A stretch of DNA of 64,000 nucleotides. Source: Pyrobaculum arsenaticum DSM 13514 (GTDB taxonomy: Archaea; Thermoproteota; Thermoprotei; Thermoproteales; Thermoproteaceae). Location: positions 1,736,001 through 1,800,000 of the forward strand of contig NC_009376.1 in the NCBI RefSeq assembly GCF_000016385.1, in the 5' to 3' direction. The position numbers were made by a program, and so were the translations under genes. The notes beneath the pieces were generated by a model. It saw only the letters and a program-made list of their open reading frames with translations. It did not search any database and was not told where the DNA came from. The stretch's first letter is position 1, and every line of letters begins with the position of its first letter. Positions 7,895-15,524 of this stretch are shown here, piece after piece.

Positions 7895-8269
7895 ATGGCG
7901 CAGATACCGCCATCTCTCCAAGATATGGTCAACAGATTCAACCAGGCGCAGGCCCAGTTACAGAGTGTGCTTCTGCGCAAACAGCAGTACGAGGCTGAAC
8001 TTAAGGAAGTGGACAAGGCCATTAGCGAGATCGAAAAATTATCGCCCGACGCCAAGATCTTCAAAAACGTTGGCAACTTCTTAGTTCCCCAAACGCGCGA
8101 TGCAGCTCTCCAAGAGCTAAAAGAGAGGAAGGAGTTGCTGGAGCTTCACGTCAAGACTCTGAGCAGGCAAGAAACGATGCTGAGGGAACAGCTAGACAAG
8201 CTCCGCGATGAGATTAACAAGGAGCTTGCACGGCTTAAGGGAGGGGAGGCGGCTAAGGGAGGGGGATAG
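7895..8269 (+). CDS. pfdB: Prefoldin subunit beta
   Basis: 124 aa. Beta subunit of the hexameric archaeal prefoldin, a cytosolic chaperone that hands unfolded proteins to the thermosome. Two long coiled-coil helices (residues 5-45 and 75-115) flank a beta hairpin (KIFKNVGNFLVPQTRDAAL), the standard layout; helix starts with the conserved QxxxxRFNQAQAQLQ-like segment. The Gly/Lys-rich tail is short. ATG at 7895 has AAAATTTATAAAACTG (7863-7878) at promoter distance, so transcription can restart here although it is only 31 bp after the Pcc1-like gene. Confidence 0.93.
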   Translation: MAQIPPSLQDMVNRFNQAQAQLQSVLLRKQQYEAELKEVDKAISEIEKLSPDAKIFKNVGNFLVPQTRDAALQELKERKELLELHVKTLSRQETMLREQLDKLRDEINKELARLKGGEAAKGGG

Positions 8270-8270
8270 C

Positions 8271-8543
8271 TTGGACGAAGCAGAGTACATTTCTTCTCAA
8301 GTTGTTAAGTACCTAGAGAAAAAGCTGGGGGAGACCGCTAAGCACATATTGGTAACCGTTACGTATACTGAAGATGGGGTGGAGGTGGAGGTAGATGTAG
8401 ATGCAAGCGTCTTGGTAGACGATGCGTATTTGCAAAAAGTTGTGGACGAAGCTGCCGAGTTGGGGGTGTGCCTCGCCGATTTGATAAAGGAGAAGGGCTG
8501 GCCTCTGGCAGAGAACGACTCTGAGGTATGCTGGAGAAGCTGA
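8271..8543 (+). CDS. DUF3194-like conserved archaeal protein
   Basis: 90 aa with TTG start at 8271, one base after the prefoldin beta stop; GGGAGGGGG immediately upstream acts as a strong Shine-Dalgarno site and decides this start over an upstream ATG inside pfdB. The protein is acidic alpha/beta (EAEYISSQVVKYLEKKL, then VTVTYTEDGVEVEVDVDASV). Its size and position directly after prefoldin beta match a conserved archaeal family of unknown function, DUF3194; this assignment rests on context as much as on sequence. It overlaps the next gene by 16 bp, so the genes are coupled. Confidence 0.65.
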   Translation: MDEAEYISSQVVKYLEKKLGETAKHILVTVTYTEDGVEVEVDVDASVLVDDAYLQKVVDEAAELGVCLADLIKEKGWPLAENDSEVCWRS

Positions 8544-9418
8544 GGGAGCTGGTTCAAGGCGCCAAGAGGGTGGCAATAGTAACCCACAAGAGGGCGGATG
8601 CCGATGCGCTTGCCTGCGCCAAGGTGCTAGAGCTTGTTCTGACACGGCTTGGGCTTGAGGTCGCCGGGGTGTTCTGTCCCGAAGGCTCTCCAATAAGGGG
8701 TTGCGACAAGGAGGTGCCGCTTGGCGTAGATCTGTACGTGTTGGCAGACGTGGCGTCCATGAGCCAGATACCCCCCATATGCGGTAGATGTATTAGGGTA
8801 GACCACCACGTTGCTGGGGACGATCTTCCTGGCATTGTGGCGGAGAGGCCCAGCTGTACAGAGGTGGCGCTGGAGCTAGCCGAGGAGGTAGGTGTGGAGA
8901 TCCCGCCCGACGTTGCGAAGCTTGCGGTGCTTGGTATTTATACAGATACGGGGAGGCTGAGGCGTGCAGACGCCAAGACTTTCAGGTTGCTGGCGCAACT
9001 TCTAGAAAAAACAGGCGGCGTGTTGGGGGACTTAACAGGCTCCGAGGAGGGAGTAAGAGAGGAGCCCGCGGTCTTGGCCCTGTTAAAGGGAATGCAGAGA
9101 GTTGAGTTTTACAAATCGCAAATAGGCTTAATATGTACATCCCATGTAAGTGCCTACGAGGCGGATCTTGCCACGTTGCTAGTGTCGGCAGGTTGCCGCA
9201 TCGCAATAGTGGCATCGAGGAAGGACGACGGCATACACATAGTCTTTAGATCAAGGGGGGTAGACGTGGCTACATTGGCGAAATCAATAGGCGCCGGAGG
9301 AGGGCACCGGGAGGCGGCGGTGTCCGTAATAAGTGAGAGACTTCCCAAAAGCCAGTTACCCGACTTCCTAAGAAGTCTCGTTAAGAGGCTGTTCCAAAAC
9401 GCAACCCCCCTAGTCTAA
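8528..9418 (+). CDS. DHH-family phosphoesterase (RecJ/NrnA-like)
   Basis: 296 aa. DHH phosphoesterases hydrolyse phosphodiester bonds in oligonucleotides or cyclic nucleotides using Mn2+. Metal-binding motifs are intact: THKRADADALAC (motif I, D-x-D), the DHH triad in IRVDHHVAG, and TDTG (motif IV). The C-terminal DHHA1 domain ends with the substrate-binding GAGGGHREAA. It resembles small archaeal exonuclease or nano-RNase types rather than full RecJ. It terminates the prefoldin operon, and its stop overlaps a convergent gene by 9 bp. Substrate is not determined. Confidence 0.87.
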   Translation: MLEKLRELVQGAKRVAIVTHKRADADALACAKVLELVLTRLGLEVAGVFCPEGSPIRGCDKEVPLGVDLYVLADVASMSQIPPICGRCIRVDHHVAGDDLPGIVAERPSCTEVALELAEEVGVEIPPDVAKLAVLGIYTDTGRLRRADAKTFRLLAQLLEKTGGVLGDLTGSEEGVREEPAVLALLKGMQRVEFYKSQIGLICTSHVSAYEADLATLLVSAGCRIAIVASRKDDGIHIVFRSRGVDVATLAKSIGAGGGHREAAVSVISERLPKSQLPDFLRSLVKRLFQNATPLV

Positions 9419-9952
9419 GAGATCTACTCTCCTCACTCTAAAGCTACACGAGTTGCATCCGTAAATACTCTCGACGACGCGCTCCCTGTACTTCCTCGAA
9501 AAAAACTTCTCCTGTCTGAAAAGGTAAAGAGGCCCAGCCCCGCACTGTGGACAGAGGTATTCGCTCGCGACTCCGTTGCCAAGTTTCTGCGGCTTCTCAA
9601 CAAAGGCGCGGGCCAAGGCGTCCTCCAACCCAGTTTCAAGCTCCACGGAGCTCACCCCGAGAAGTCTCACATCGATTTTCATGCCGTACCACCTCTGTGC
9701 ACGCTCAAAAAGCGAATAGAGGTAGTCCACCAGGACGTACGGCCTAAAGGACACCACTATCAACACATCAAGGGTGTCTACTCCGAGGCTCCTCCTCACT
9801 TCTTCTACGTCATCGAAATGTGGGAACTCTTCCCGTGGGCACCAGAAGCCTATTTTCAACGCACCGACAGTAGCCACAACCATCTCAATGCTCTTCCTTT
9901 CGGCCTTGACCCCCCTCTCCCCCAGGTACTCCACCACGGCATTGCATTCCAC
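9410..9952 (-). CDS. Hypothetical protein with C-terminal zinc ribbon
   Basis: I do not recognise the family. About 180 aa: an alpha/beta domain (VVATVGALKIGFW, then DTLDVLIVVSFRPYVLVDYL) followed by a zinc ribbon made of CPQCGAGPL and, 28 residues later, CNSC. The frame stays open to 10024, but I prefer GTG at 9952: ATATAAAAAC/GTTTTTATAT at 9971-9980 lies about 23 bp before it and the longer form would overlap the divergent small gene at 10000. Convergent 9-bp overlap with the DHH gene. A nucleic-acid role is suggested only by the ribbon. Confidence 0.6.
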   Translation of the reverse strand: MECNAVVEYLGERGVKAERKSIEMVVATVGALKIGFWCPREEFPHFDDVEEVRRSLGVDTLDVLIVVSFRPYVLVDYLYSLFERAQRWYGMKIDVRLLGVSSVELETGLEDALARAFVEKPQKLGNGVASEYLCPQCGAGPLYLFRQEKFFSRKYRERVVESIYGCNSCSFRVRRVDLLD

Positions 9953-9970
9953 GTTTTGGCGAAGACCAAG

Positions 9971-9980
9971 ATATAAAAAC
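9971..9980. promoter_or_regulatory. TATA box shared by two divergent genes
   Basis: ATATAAAAAC on plus reads GTTTTTATAT on minus. It is centred about 25 bp before the GTG of the plus gene at 10000 and about 23 bp before a GTG of the minus gene at 9952, which is why those starts were chosen. Confidence 0.5.
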
Positions 9981-9999
9981 GCTTCACAACGGAGAGGCC

Positions 10000-10161
10000 G
10001 TGAAGTGTCCAATGTTCCGGTCAACGGCAGACGGCCTCAGATGCGTGCTCATGCCTGTTGAGGAGTGGCGTCTGAGGAGGCAACAGCTACAGAGACACTG
10101 CGACAACGGCGGCAACGGTTGCCCCGTCTACGGACAGTACTTGACAAAGCGAAGGTCATAA
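10000..10161 (+). CDS. Small cysteine-containing protein, 53 aa
   Basis: GTG at 10000, stop TAA at 10159-10161. The product begins MKCPMFRSTADGLRCVL and ends with CDNGGNGCPVYGQYLTKRRS. Four cysteines (positions 3, 15, 34 and 41) and the C-x6-C-P-V-Y ending suggest a small zinc- or metal-binding protein; similar short CPxY-ending proteins occur in crenarchaea, but no function is known to me. A TATA box at 9971-9979 at the right distance for a leaderless mRNA supports expression. The following 120 bp contain a strong inverted repeat. It is easily missed because it is short and partly overlaps a longer minus frame. Confidence 0.6.
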   Translation: MKCPMFRSTADGLRCVLMPVEEWRLRRQQLQRHCDNGGNGCPVYGQYLTKRRS

Positions 10162-10179
10162 CCGCAGAGGCTAGCAACG

Positions 10180-10216
10180 GTCCTCGCACGTTAGCCGGCG
10201 GTTGTCATTGTGCGAG
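10180..10216. repeat. Inverted repeat (8-bp stem)
   Basis: Arms CCTCGCAC and GTGCGAGG enclose about 21 bases, between the 53-aa gene and the next promoter (ATATAAC near 10257). It could be a terminator-like or RNA hairpin, or a palindromic operator. No T-run follows directly. Confidence 0.45.
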
Positions 10217-10284
10217 GCTAGGCATGGGTGCCGGCGCCGACATTGTGGGGGATATGCATATAACTCCCCCCTTCCTCTAGGCCT

Positions 10285-11181
10285 ATGATTTGTGCGTCGT
10301 TGCAGGAGTGTATTGAAATGATTGCGCCCAAGCAGATATTCGCCGCGTCGTCGCCGCTTGGGGGTCTTGGAGTACTTCAACTAGCTCAGCGGTACAAACT
10401 CGTAGCAGTGACGTCTGGGCCAGTTTTTAACAAAATAGCCGTTCTCGAGGCAATCGATAACTACGGGGCGGAAGTGAGGTATGCTCCCAGGTTGCACGCC
10501 GCCGTTTACAAAATGATAGGCGAGAGAGAGTGTTGGGTCGCCGGTCCTCCCCTTACCAAATCTGCGGTGGATGGGTCCTCCACCTCGCTGTCGCTGTACG
10601 CATGTACCAAAGCGGAGGGCATAGACAAGATATTCTCTATGGGTAAACCCATAGAGAGCGTAAATTCTAGAGTGTTGGGAGGGGGGAGAGACGGGCGCGA
10701 CTTCGATATTGTGACTCAGTTGCGGTCTCTGCAGGTGAAAGGCGACGACGAGGAGGAGGTTGCCGATAAAATAATCAGAAGCGGGGCCATAGGCGTTGAC
10801 GACTTAGACGTCGTGTCGCAGATGATGTGGCGCTTGGTGTCCAAATGGCGGGCGAGATCGGCTGTTGTATTTAAAGACCCCCATGTGGGTCTCGGAATTT
10901 CTATACCGATGATCTACTACGCTGTCAAGGCAATAGCTCTTGGGCAGGACTGTGCTGAGGGAAAGTGTATAAAGACTACGACGAAGCTTTTAGAAAGGGC
11001 GTTAAAGGCGGTTCCCTCGTCTAAGATACACGAGACATGGTCGTCTGCGTTGAGAGATCCGCAAAGCCGCAGACGCATAGAAGAAAGCCCCTACATACCG
11101 GCGCTCCTCCTCCTCACAGGAAAAGTCGATGTAGAGTACGAGGTGTCGACAAGGATATACAAGCTGAGATCTACCGGCTAA
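10285..11181 (+). CDS. Hypothetical protein with degenerate phospholipase-D-like module
   Basis: 298 aa. The N-terminal third resembles the PLD/HKD nuclease fold: after an alpha/beta segment comes RLHAAVYKM (the place of the catalytic H-x-K) and 15 residues later AGPPLTKSAVDG, like the usual GSANLTxSAL block. The catalytic Lys is Ala and no second HKD motif is evident, so activity is unlikely or altered. The C-terminal two thirds is helical with no motif I know. ATG at 10285 follows CATATAAC by about 26 bp. Convergent with the radical SAM gene (11-bp overlap). A nucleic-acid or lipid role is speculative. Confidence 0.55.
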   Translation: MICASLQECIEMIAPKQIFAASSPLGGLGVLQLAQRYKLVAVTSGPVFNKIAVLEAIDNYGAEVRYAPRLHAAVYKMIGERECWVAGPPLTKSAVDGSSTSLSLYACTKAEGIDKIFSMGKPIESVNSRVLGGGRDGRDFDIVTQLRSLQVKGDDEEEVADKIIRSGAIGVDDLDVVSQMMWRLVSKWRARSAVVFKDPHVGLGISIPMIYYAVKAIALGQDCAEGKCIKTTTKLLERALKAVPSSKIHETWSSALRDPQSRRRIEESPYIPALLLLTGKVDVEYEVSTRIYKLRSTG

Positions 11182-12289
11182 CCTCGCGCCACGCCAAGCC
11201 AAGAGAGTCCGCGTACATATATGCCTCGTCCATCTCCTTTTGGGAAACCCTACGCCTAATCTCCCTATAGCGATCTAGCTTAACCACGAGGTGCTCGGGC
11301 CTGTACTGATCCATGATATTAACTAAGGCGTGTTTACAGTTCTCTGCAAGCCACCTCAGCACTGGCTTTGTGCAACAATCGACGTGCCCCGGGAGCACCA
11401 AGTGGCGGACTATGATATCCTCTCCCCTACTGCATATAACGGAAAAATTCCTCGTCGTCACCTCCCAGTAGCGGGGGGCCACCGAGTACCTCAAGGCGCA
11501 TGCGTCGTTGCCGTACTTAAAGTCGGGGAGCCATATGTCCATAACGTGGAGTATCAGGGCCAAACCCTCCGGCGTTAGGTACATGTTGGAGTTCCACAGC
11601 TGGGGGACATTTACTCCGCGTCTTGCCAATATTCTCAACGACTCAAGGATAAATGGTATATTCGGCGTCGGCTCGCCGCCCACCCAGTTTATATTGCGCG
11701 CCCCCTCTTCCCTGAGCCTAACCTGAATTGCGGCTAGGGCCTCCGGCGAGGCCTCTGCGCCGGCCTCGGGATCTTGTGAGATATCCCAGTTCTGGCAGTA
11801 GACGCACCTGAAGTTACAACCCGCAAAGAAGATAGTCCCAGACGGGACTAGAGGGGCCTCCTCCCCTAGGTGGTGGAAGAAGCTCGCCACGCGGGGCTTG
11901 GCGTCGAGGAGGCACGCGCCCCGCCGGGAGGTCCTGTCCACGCCGCAACGCCGCTCGCACAAAATACAGCGCTTTAATTGCCTCCTCGCCAGCTCTGTCT
12001 TGACGTCGAGAAAAGACGCTTGTGGTAGCTCCTTTTTCGCCAGAGACGGGTCAGGTCTCTCCTTCTGGCGGCTCCACTCATCATCAAACGCTTTTCCCAG
12101 CTTGTCGTGCAACTTCCACAATTCGCTATCCCCCAGTAATCTATAGTCGGCCGGCGCCTCAATCCTTGCGGCTATGTGGTACTTGGCCGGCGCCTCATCG
12201 CGCATGACTAAGTAATACCACTTCAACCGCTCCCTTACCACGGGATTCTGCCACACGGCCAAGGCATCTGGCCTATACAAAGCCCACAC
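11171..12289 (-). CDS. Radical SAM protein, PflX/pyruvate formate-lyase-activating-like
   Basis: 372 aa. Radical SAM signature CNFRCVYCQNWDIS (C-x3-C-x2-C) near residue 160 binds the 4Fe-4S cluster and S-adenosylmethionine. Upstream, RCILCERRCGVDR and GACLL supply a second Cys set typical of the COG1313 (PflX) branch. The remainder is the expected TIM-barrel part with VGGEPTPNIPFILE and WLPDFKYGNDACALRYS. The substrate of this family is unknown in archaea; no glycyl radical enzyme is nearby. GTG at 12289 lies 26 bp from the TATA element shared with bud32. An N-terminal extension of about 100 residues precedes the Fe-S domain. Confidence 0.85.
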   Translation of the reverse strand: MWALYRPDALAVWQNPVVRERLKWYYLVMRDEAPAKYHIAARIEAPADYRLLGDSELWKLHDKLGKAFDDEWSRQKERPDPSLAKKELPQASFLDVKTELARRQLKRCILCERRCGVDRTSRRGACLLDAKPRVASFFHHLGEEAPLVPSGTIFFAGCNFRCVYCQNWDISQDPEAGAEASPEALAAIQVRLREEGARNINWVGGEPTPNIPFILESLRILARRGVNVPQLWNSNMYLTPEGLALILHVMDIWLPDFKYGNDACALRYSVAPRYWEVTTRNFSVICSRGEDIIVRHLVLPGHVDCCTKPVLRWLAENCKHALVNIMDQYRPEHLVVKLDRYREIRRRVSQKEMDEAYMYADSLGLAWREVSR

Positions 12290-12301
12290 GTATGTAGTAT
12301 G

Positions 12302-12316
12302 TGCTTATTTAAAGCC
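12302..12316. promoter_or_regulatory. Shared TATA element between the radical SAM gene and bud32
   Basis: TGCTTATTTAAAGCC, with GGCTTTAAATAAGCA on the other strand, lies about 25 bp from both the minus GTG (12289) and the plus GTG (12334). A single A/T-rich core therefore appears to serve two divergent leaderless transcripts. Confidence 0.55.
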
Positions 12317-12333
12317 TTTGCCTACTATGCCTT

Positions 12334-12963
12334 GTGCAACTCTTGGCAAAAGGCGCAGAGGCGGAGATATACGTTGTAGACTGGTTTGGGTTGCAAGCGG
12401 TTTTGAAGTGGAGAAAGCCAAAAGCGTACAGGGACCCCACTCTTGACTACCAGATCAGGAGGAGGAGAACCATTAATGAAGTGAGGAACATGCATATGGC
12501 TCATACCCTGGGCGTGAGGGTTCCTGCTGTCTACTTCTTCGACCCTGAGAGGGCGGTGATCTTGATGGAATACGTAGAGGGGAAAAACTTGCGTGATCTC
12601 CTCAACGCCGGCAGATACCACTACCTCCGAGCAGTGGGTGTCTTGGTGGGCAGAATGCATAAGGCGGGGCTTATACACGGCGACCTCGCCCCCACTAACA
12701 TAATACTAGCCGGGGGCGAGCTGTGCTTCATCGACTTCGGTCTCGGCGAGCAGAGAAAGGGCTGGGGCAAAAAAGTGGCCGTGCTCTACGCCAGGGATAT
12801 TAACGTGTTGTTGCGAAACCTCGACTTATACGGAGAAAGGGCCGATTTCTTAAAGTCGCTTTTCTGGGAGGGCTATAGAGAAGAAATGTCGGAAAAGGCC
12901 GCCGTAGTGGAGCGGGAGGTGGCTAGGATAAGGGCCTCGGGGCGCTACGCGGAGCGGCTCTAG
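12334..12963 (+). CDS. bud32: KEOPS complex kinase/ATPase Bud32
   Basis: 209 aa, GTG start. Small atypical protein kinase of the KEOPS complex, where it acts as an ATPase supporting Kae1 in tRNA t6A37 synthesis. Motifs: KGAEAEIYVVDW (P-loop-like), the ATP-anchoring Lys in VLKWRKPKAYR, catalytic HGDLAPTNII and metal-binding IDFGLGE; ILMEYVEGKNLRDLL is the hinge. Length agrees with stand-alone archaeal Bud32 rather than a Kae1 fusion. Pcc1-type partners lie at 7654 and 33231; Kae1 and Cgi121 are not in this window. The 3' end overlaps the convergent SmAP3 gene by 4 bp. Confidence 0.93.
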   Translation: MQLLAKGAEAEIYVVDWFGLQAVLKWRKPKAYRDPTLDYQIRRRRTINEVRNMHMAHTLGVRVPAVYFFDPERAVILMEYVEGKNLRDLLNAGRYHYLRAVGVLVGRMHKAGLIHGDLAPTNIILAGGELCFIDFGLGEQRKGWGKKVAVLYARDINVLLRNLDLYGERADFLKSLFWEGYREEMSEKAAVVEREVARIRASGRYAERL

Positions 12964-13391
12964 GCGAGGCCCTGCGCCTTCAGCCACTCTTCCAGTAACC
13001 TTTTAGCCCTCTCCGCCACTGGGCCAACGCCCTCTACGCCTATTTCGCTTACTCTAACTTTGTCCCCTATTAGCACTATGTTGGTCTCTTCTACGTACTT
13101 GACCATGCCTGGGAAAATTTTCTCAGCATGCTTGGCGAATTCCCTTAGGTCAACCCTCTTCTCTGCGCTGTCAATGTGAACTATGTACCTATACATTATG
13201 AAAACTCTCTGATACTTCTCACCGGCGTTGTTTGTAGCGTTTGCCAGTACTATGTTAAGCTGGTTGTCAACAGCGTGTAGAATCCCCCTGTAAATCTCAC
13301 CGTTGTGCAACACCACTCTGACCTCCCTACCGAGCAGATTGTTAAGCTCAGCAACGAAACGCTTACTAGCTTCGGCCAAGGTAGTCGCCAT
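12960..13391 (-). CDS. Sm-like protein SmAP3
   Basis: 143 aa. The N-terminal half is an Sm fold (LLGREVRVVLHNGEIYRGIL, then VFIMYRYIVHID as Sm2), followed by a distinct C-terminal alpha/beta domain (MVKYVEETNIVLIGDKVRVSEIG, cut here for length). This two-domain form is the SmAP3 type known from Pyrobaculum aerophilum, whose structure shows a ring assembly. Sm-like proteins bind oligo-U RNA, but the role of SmAP3 is unclear. ATG at 13391 is 26 bp from an AATTAATATTC element. The close match to the P. aerophilum protein is one reason for naming the genus. Confidence 0.9.
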   Translation of the reverse strand: MATTLAEASKRFVAELNNLLGREVRVVLHNGEIYRGILHAVDNQLNIVLANATNNAGEKYQRVFIMYRYIVHIDSAEKRVDLREFAKHAEKIFPGMVKYVEETNIVLIGDKVRVSEIGVEGVGPVAERAKRLLEEWLKAQGLA

Positions 13392-13483
13392 GGCCTTGTC
13401 TAAAGAATTAAGAATATTAATTTTTTCATTCTAGCCATAAGTTCTTTCTTCTACGCGTCAAATAATGGTGGGGTTTGGTGGTT

Positions 13484-13554
13484 ACCGACCTCCTCGTCCC
13501 GGGGTCGGTCCCCAATTGGCTCGGAGCGTCATTGACTATTTGAGGGGATAGTCA
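13484..13554. repeat. Two hairpins at the right end of a decayed IS605-type element
   Basis: First palindrome: arms ACCGACC (13484-13490) and GGTCGGT (13503-13509). Second: arms TGACTAT (13533-13539) and ATAGTCA (13548-13554), the latter overlapping the stop codon of the tnpB remnant. Subterminal hairpins beyond the 3' end of tnpB are expected for IS200/IS605 right ends and for the omega-RNA scaffold; here this is inferred from position. Confidence 0.45.
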
Positions 13555-13880
13555 GTTGGTCAAAAGTCCACTCATCTGGAGGGCTTTTGCCCTAAGGTTC
13601 AGCTCGGCGACTACGTGTCTGTCCCTTCTCGAAGCCACACTTCTGGCAATGCATATAGCGGTGCCTTACCTCCTTCATCTGCAAACCGCGCCTTGGGCAA
13701 GTGGCGGATCGTACCTATCAAGGTCTACTGTTACCACGGAGACGCCGTGTTTCTTGGCCCGTAAGTCAATCTACCAGCGCAACCTCGCATAGCCCAAATG
13801 TGCAATAGTCTAAGTTTGTCCGTGTTGCGCAATTGGGCTTCCCACCACGTCACTGACACACTCTTTCCCGCTAGTGGACG
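13552..13880 (-). pseudogene. Decayed TnpB (IS200/IS605 OrfB) C-terminal region
   Basis: Reading the minus strand in shifting frames gives the C-terminal TnpB core: HIWAM followed by RLRW-IDLRAKKHGVSVV, then VVTVDLDRY where a catalytic site region should be, then the zinc-finger half RHRYMHCQKCGFEK, and finally VVAELNLRAKALQMSGLLTN with the stop at 13552-13554. At least three frameshifts or stops separate these pieces, and the last catalytic Asp is lost at one of them. TnpB is an RNA-guided nuclease of insertion sequences. No TnpA partner is seen. The rest of the gene, above about 13880, is unrecognisable. Confidence 0.7.
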
Positions 13881-13961
13881 CCGCTGTGGTGTCCTTAATT
13901 AGTCCCAATAGCCCCTTTGTAATAGATGCCTAGGACAGGCTGTGGGCTTTGTTGACGGCCT

Positions 13962-15158
13962 CTACAACGCGAGGTATGGAGGGAGGAGGTGTCTGTATAC
14001 GGCGAACCTGTCGTCTATGAGTAGTATGTATTTTCGCTCTGTTTTTAGGCCTCTTAATACGCGTCCCACGGCCTGTATAACGTGACTTATAGCTGTGAAT
14101 AGCACAGCGTATTTGTAGCCGCCGTAGCCAAGTCTCTTTAAGATTTTCACCTTTAGCCACAAGTCTCTGCTCTTTATGTTGGGAATGGGAAAGCCCACCA
14201 ACACGCCTGCTCTAACGTTTAGGTTTATCCCCTCGGAGATGGGACTACCGTAGTAGGTGATAATCACGTGGTCTATATCGCCAAGTGGCTTATCCGACAC
14301 CGGCAGATCTTGGACCTTTGCCGAGTAGTATTCGGCTAGTTCTCTGTTTGGCATGAAGACAATGACTTTCCTGTAATAGTTGTACACTGTCCGCACCCTT
14401 TCTACGATTCTGCTCACATATTCGCCTCTCAGCCGAGTGTGGTAGCGCACCTGCAGAGGAATAAAGTCGATCTCCAAGTTCTCGCCCCAGGGAAGGCGGT
14501 TCACTTCTACGTATTGTGCATCTAAAAAGCTGGAGAAGATGTCGGAAAAAGGTCTAGTAATGGAGGCGCTCGCCGCAATCAGCGACCTAACCCTCGACAC
14601 AACTTCGCCTACTAGTGGTAAAATAAGACATATAAGAACCCCACCCCCCTCGATGCAGTACTTCCTGGAGTAAAGCTCTCCGTCTTGAACCTCCACTGTG
14701 GATAATAAGTTGTGGGCTTCGTCCAGCGCTACGAAGTCTAGATCTTCGAAGAGATCCGCCACCGCCGATATGTTAGACACCTTGGATAAATAGGCGAGGG
14801 GCAAAACCACAATGTCTTTTTCCCGCCCACTGGCATGAAGCGCTTCGTATGGGCACGCCCCCCTCTTGTATATCTCGCCTATGTCGAACACAAGAGGCCA
14901 AACCTTCTTAGACCTAGCCTTACAGACGCCAAGCTCCCTCAGCTCTAGGCACTTGGCGCCGCTCTCTGCGCCGAAGGGGCAGAGGGCTTTTCTGCCAAAA
15001 AGGAGGCCGGCCGAGGCGCCGTGCTCCGCCACGTATTTCGCCATCTGCAACCCCTCCAAGTGACTCCTTACGAAAATAAGCGACCTACCTGCCGCGGCCA
15101 GCCTCGCTATAAGCCTCGACTTTCCGAATCCAGGCGGCGCGTTGAGTACAAGTCTCAC
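13962..15158 (-). CDS. Short XPD/Rad3-like Fe-S DNA helicase
   Basis: 398 aa, superfamily 2. Walker A is APPGFGKSR at the very N-terminus; DEAH is in FVALDEAHNLLS near residue 172; motif VI is IQAVGRVLRG near the C-terminus. Four cysteines between motifs I and II (in ALCPFG, KCLEL, GVCKA and GACPYE) match the Fe-S cluster of XPD helicases. XPD proteins are normally 550-700 aa, so this one probably lacks most of the Arch domain between motifs II and III. It could be a repair or R-loop helicase, or a divergent XPD paralogue. ATG at 15158 sits 14 bp after the next gene in the operon. Confidence 0.82.
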   Translation of the reverse strand: MRLVLNAPPGFGKSRLIARLAAAGRSLIFVRSHLEGLQMAKYVAEHGASAGLLFGRKALCPFGAESGAKCLELRELGVCKARSKKVWPLVFDIGEIYKRGACPYEALHASGREKDIVVLPLAYLSKVSNISAVADLFEDLDFVALDEAHNLLSTVEVQDGELYSRKYCIEGGGVLICLILPLVGEVVSRVRSLIAASASITRPFSDIFSSFLDAQYVEVNRLPWGENLEIDFIPLQVRYHTRLRGEYVSRIVERVRTVYNYYRKVIVFMPNRELAEYYSAKVQDLPVSDKPLGDIDHVIITYYGSPISEGINLNVRAGVLVGFPIPNIKSRDLWLKVKILKRLGYGGYKYAVLFTAISHVIQAVGRVLRGLKTERKYILLIDDRFAVYRHLLPPYLAL

Positions 15159-15172
15159 TAAGATGTCATGAG

Positions 15173-15511
15173 TTATAAGCTACGTAGCAACTCTTCAAAC
15201 TCTTTCCTTAACCTAGAGTTGGCAACCTCGTCAAGCTCGAGGCAGTACTGAACCAGTTTTTTGACAAAGGTAGTAGCCAGCGCCGGATCTCTCTCTTTTA
15301 GAACTTTTAACTTCTCGGGAAGATCTACTCGCAACAGCCTTGTCACAGACTCTATGGACGTTATATATTTCTCAAGATCTCTTATCTGCCACACTACATC
15401 GTCGAGAACATTAACCACCTCAGCGGGAACCCCGGTCAGATCGAGCTCCGCATATGCCTTGTTGACGCAGTACCGCACGAATCGGTACCTCAACGTCTTG
15501 ACCACGTCCAT
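15173..15511 (-). CDS. Hypothetical helical protein, 112 aa
   Basis: I do not recognise the family. Fully helical, mixed charge, with a conserved-looking RYCVNKAYAELDLTGVPAE near the N-terminus and a Leu/Arg-rich C-terminus (LRKEFEELLRSL). No membrane segment and no cysteine clusters. It sits 13 bp after surE and 14 bp before the helicase gene on the same strand, so the three genes form one transcription unit; a role with the helicase is possible but only by context. ATG at 15511. Confidence 0.6.
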   Translation of the reverse strand: MDVVKTLRYRFVRYCVNKAYAELDLTGVPAEVVNVLDDVVWQIRDLEKYITSIESVTRLLRVDLPEKLKVLKERDPALATTFVKKLVQYCLELDEVANSRLRKEFEELLRSL

Positions 15512-15524
15512 GTCAGTACGGATA

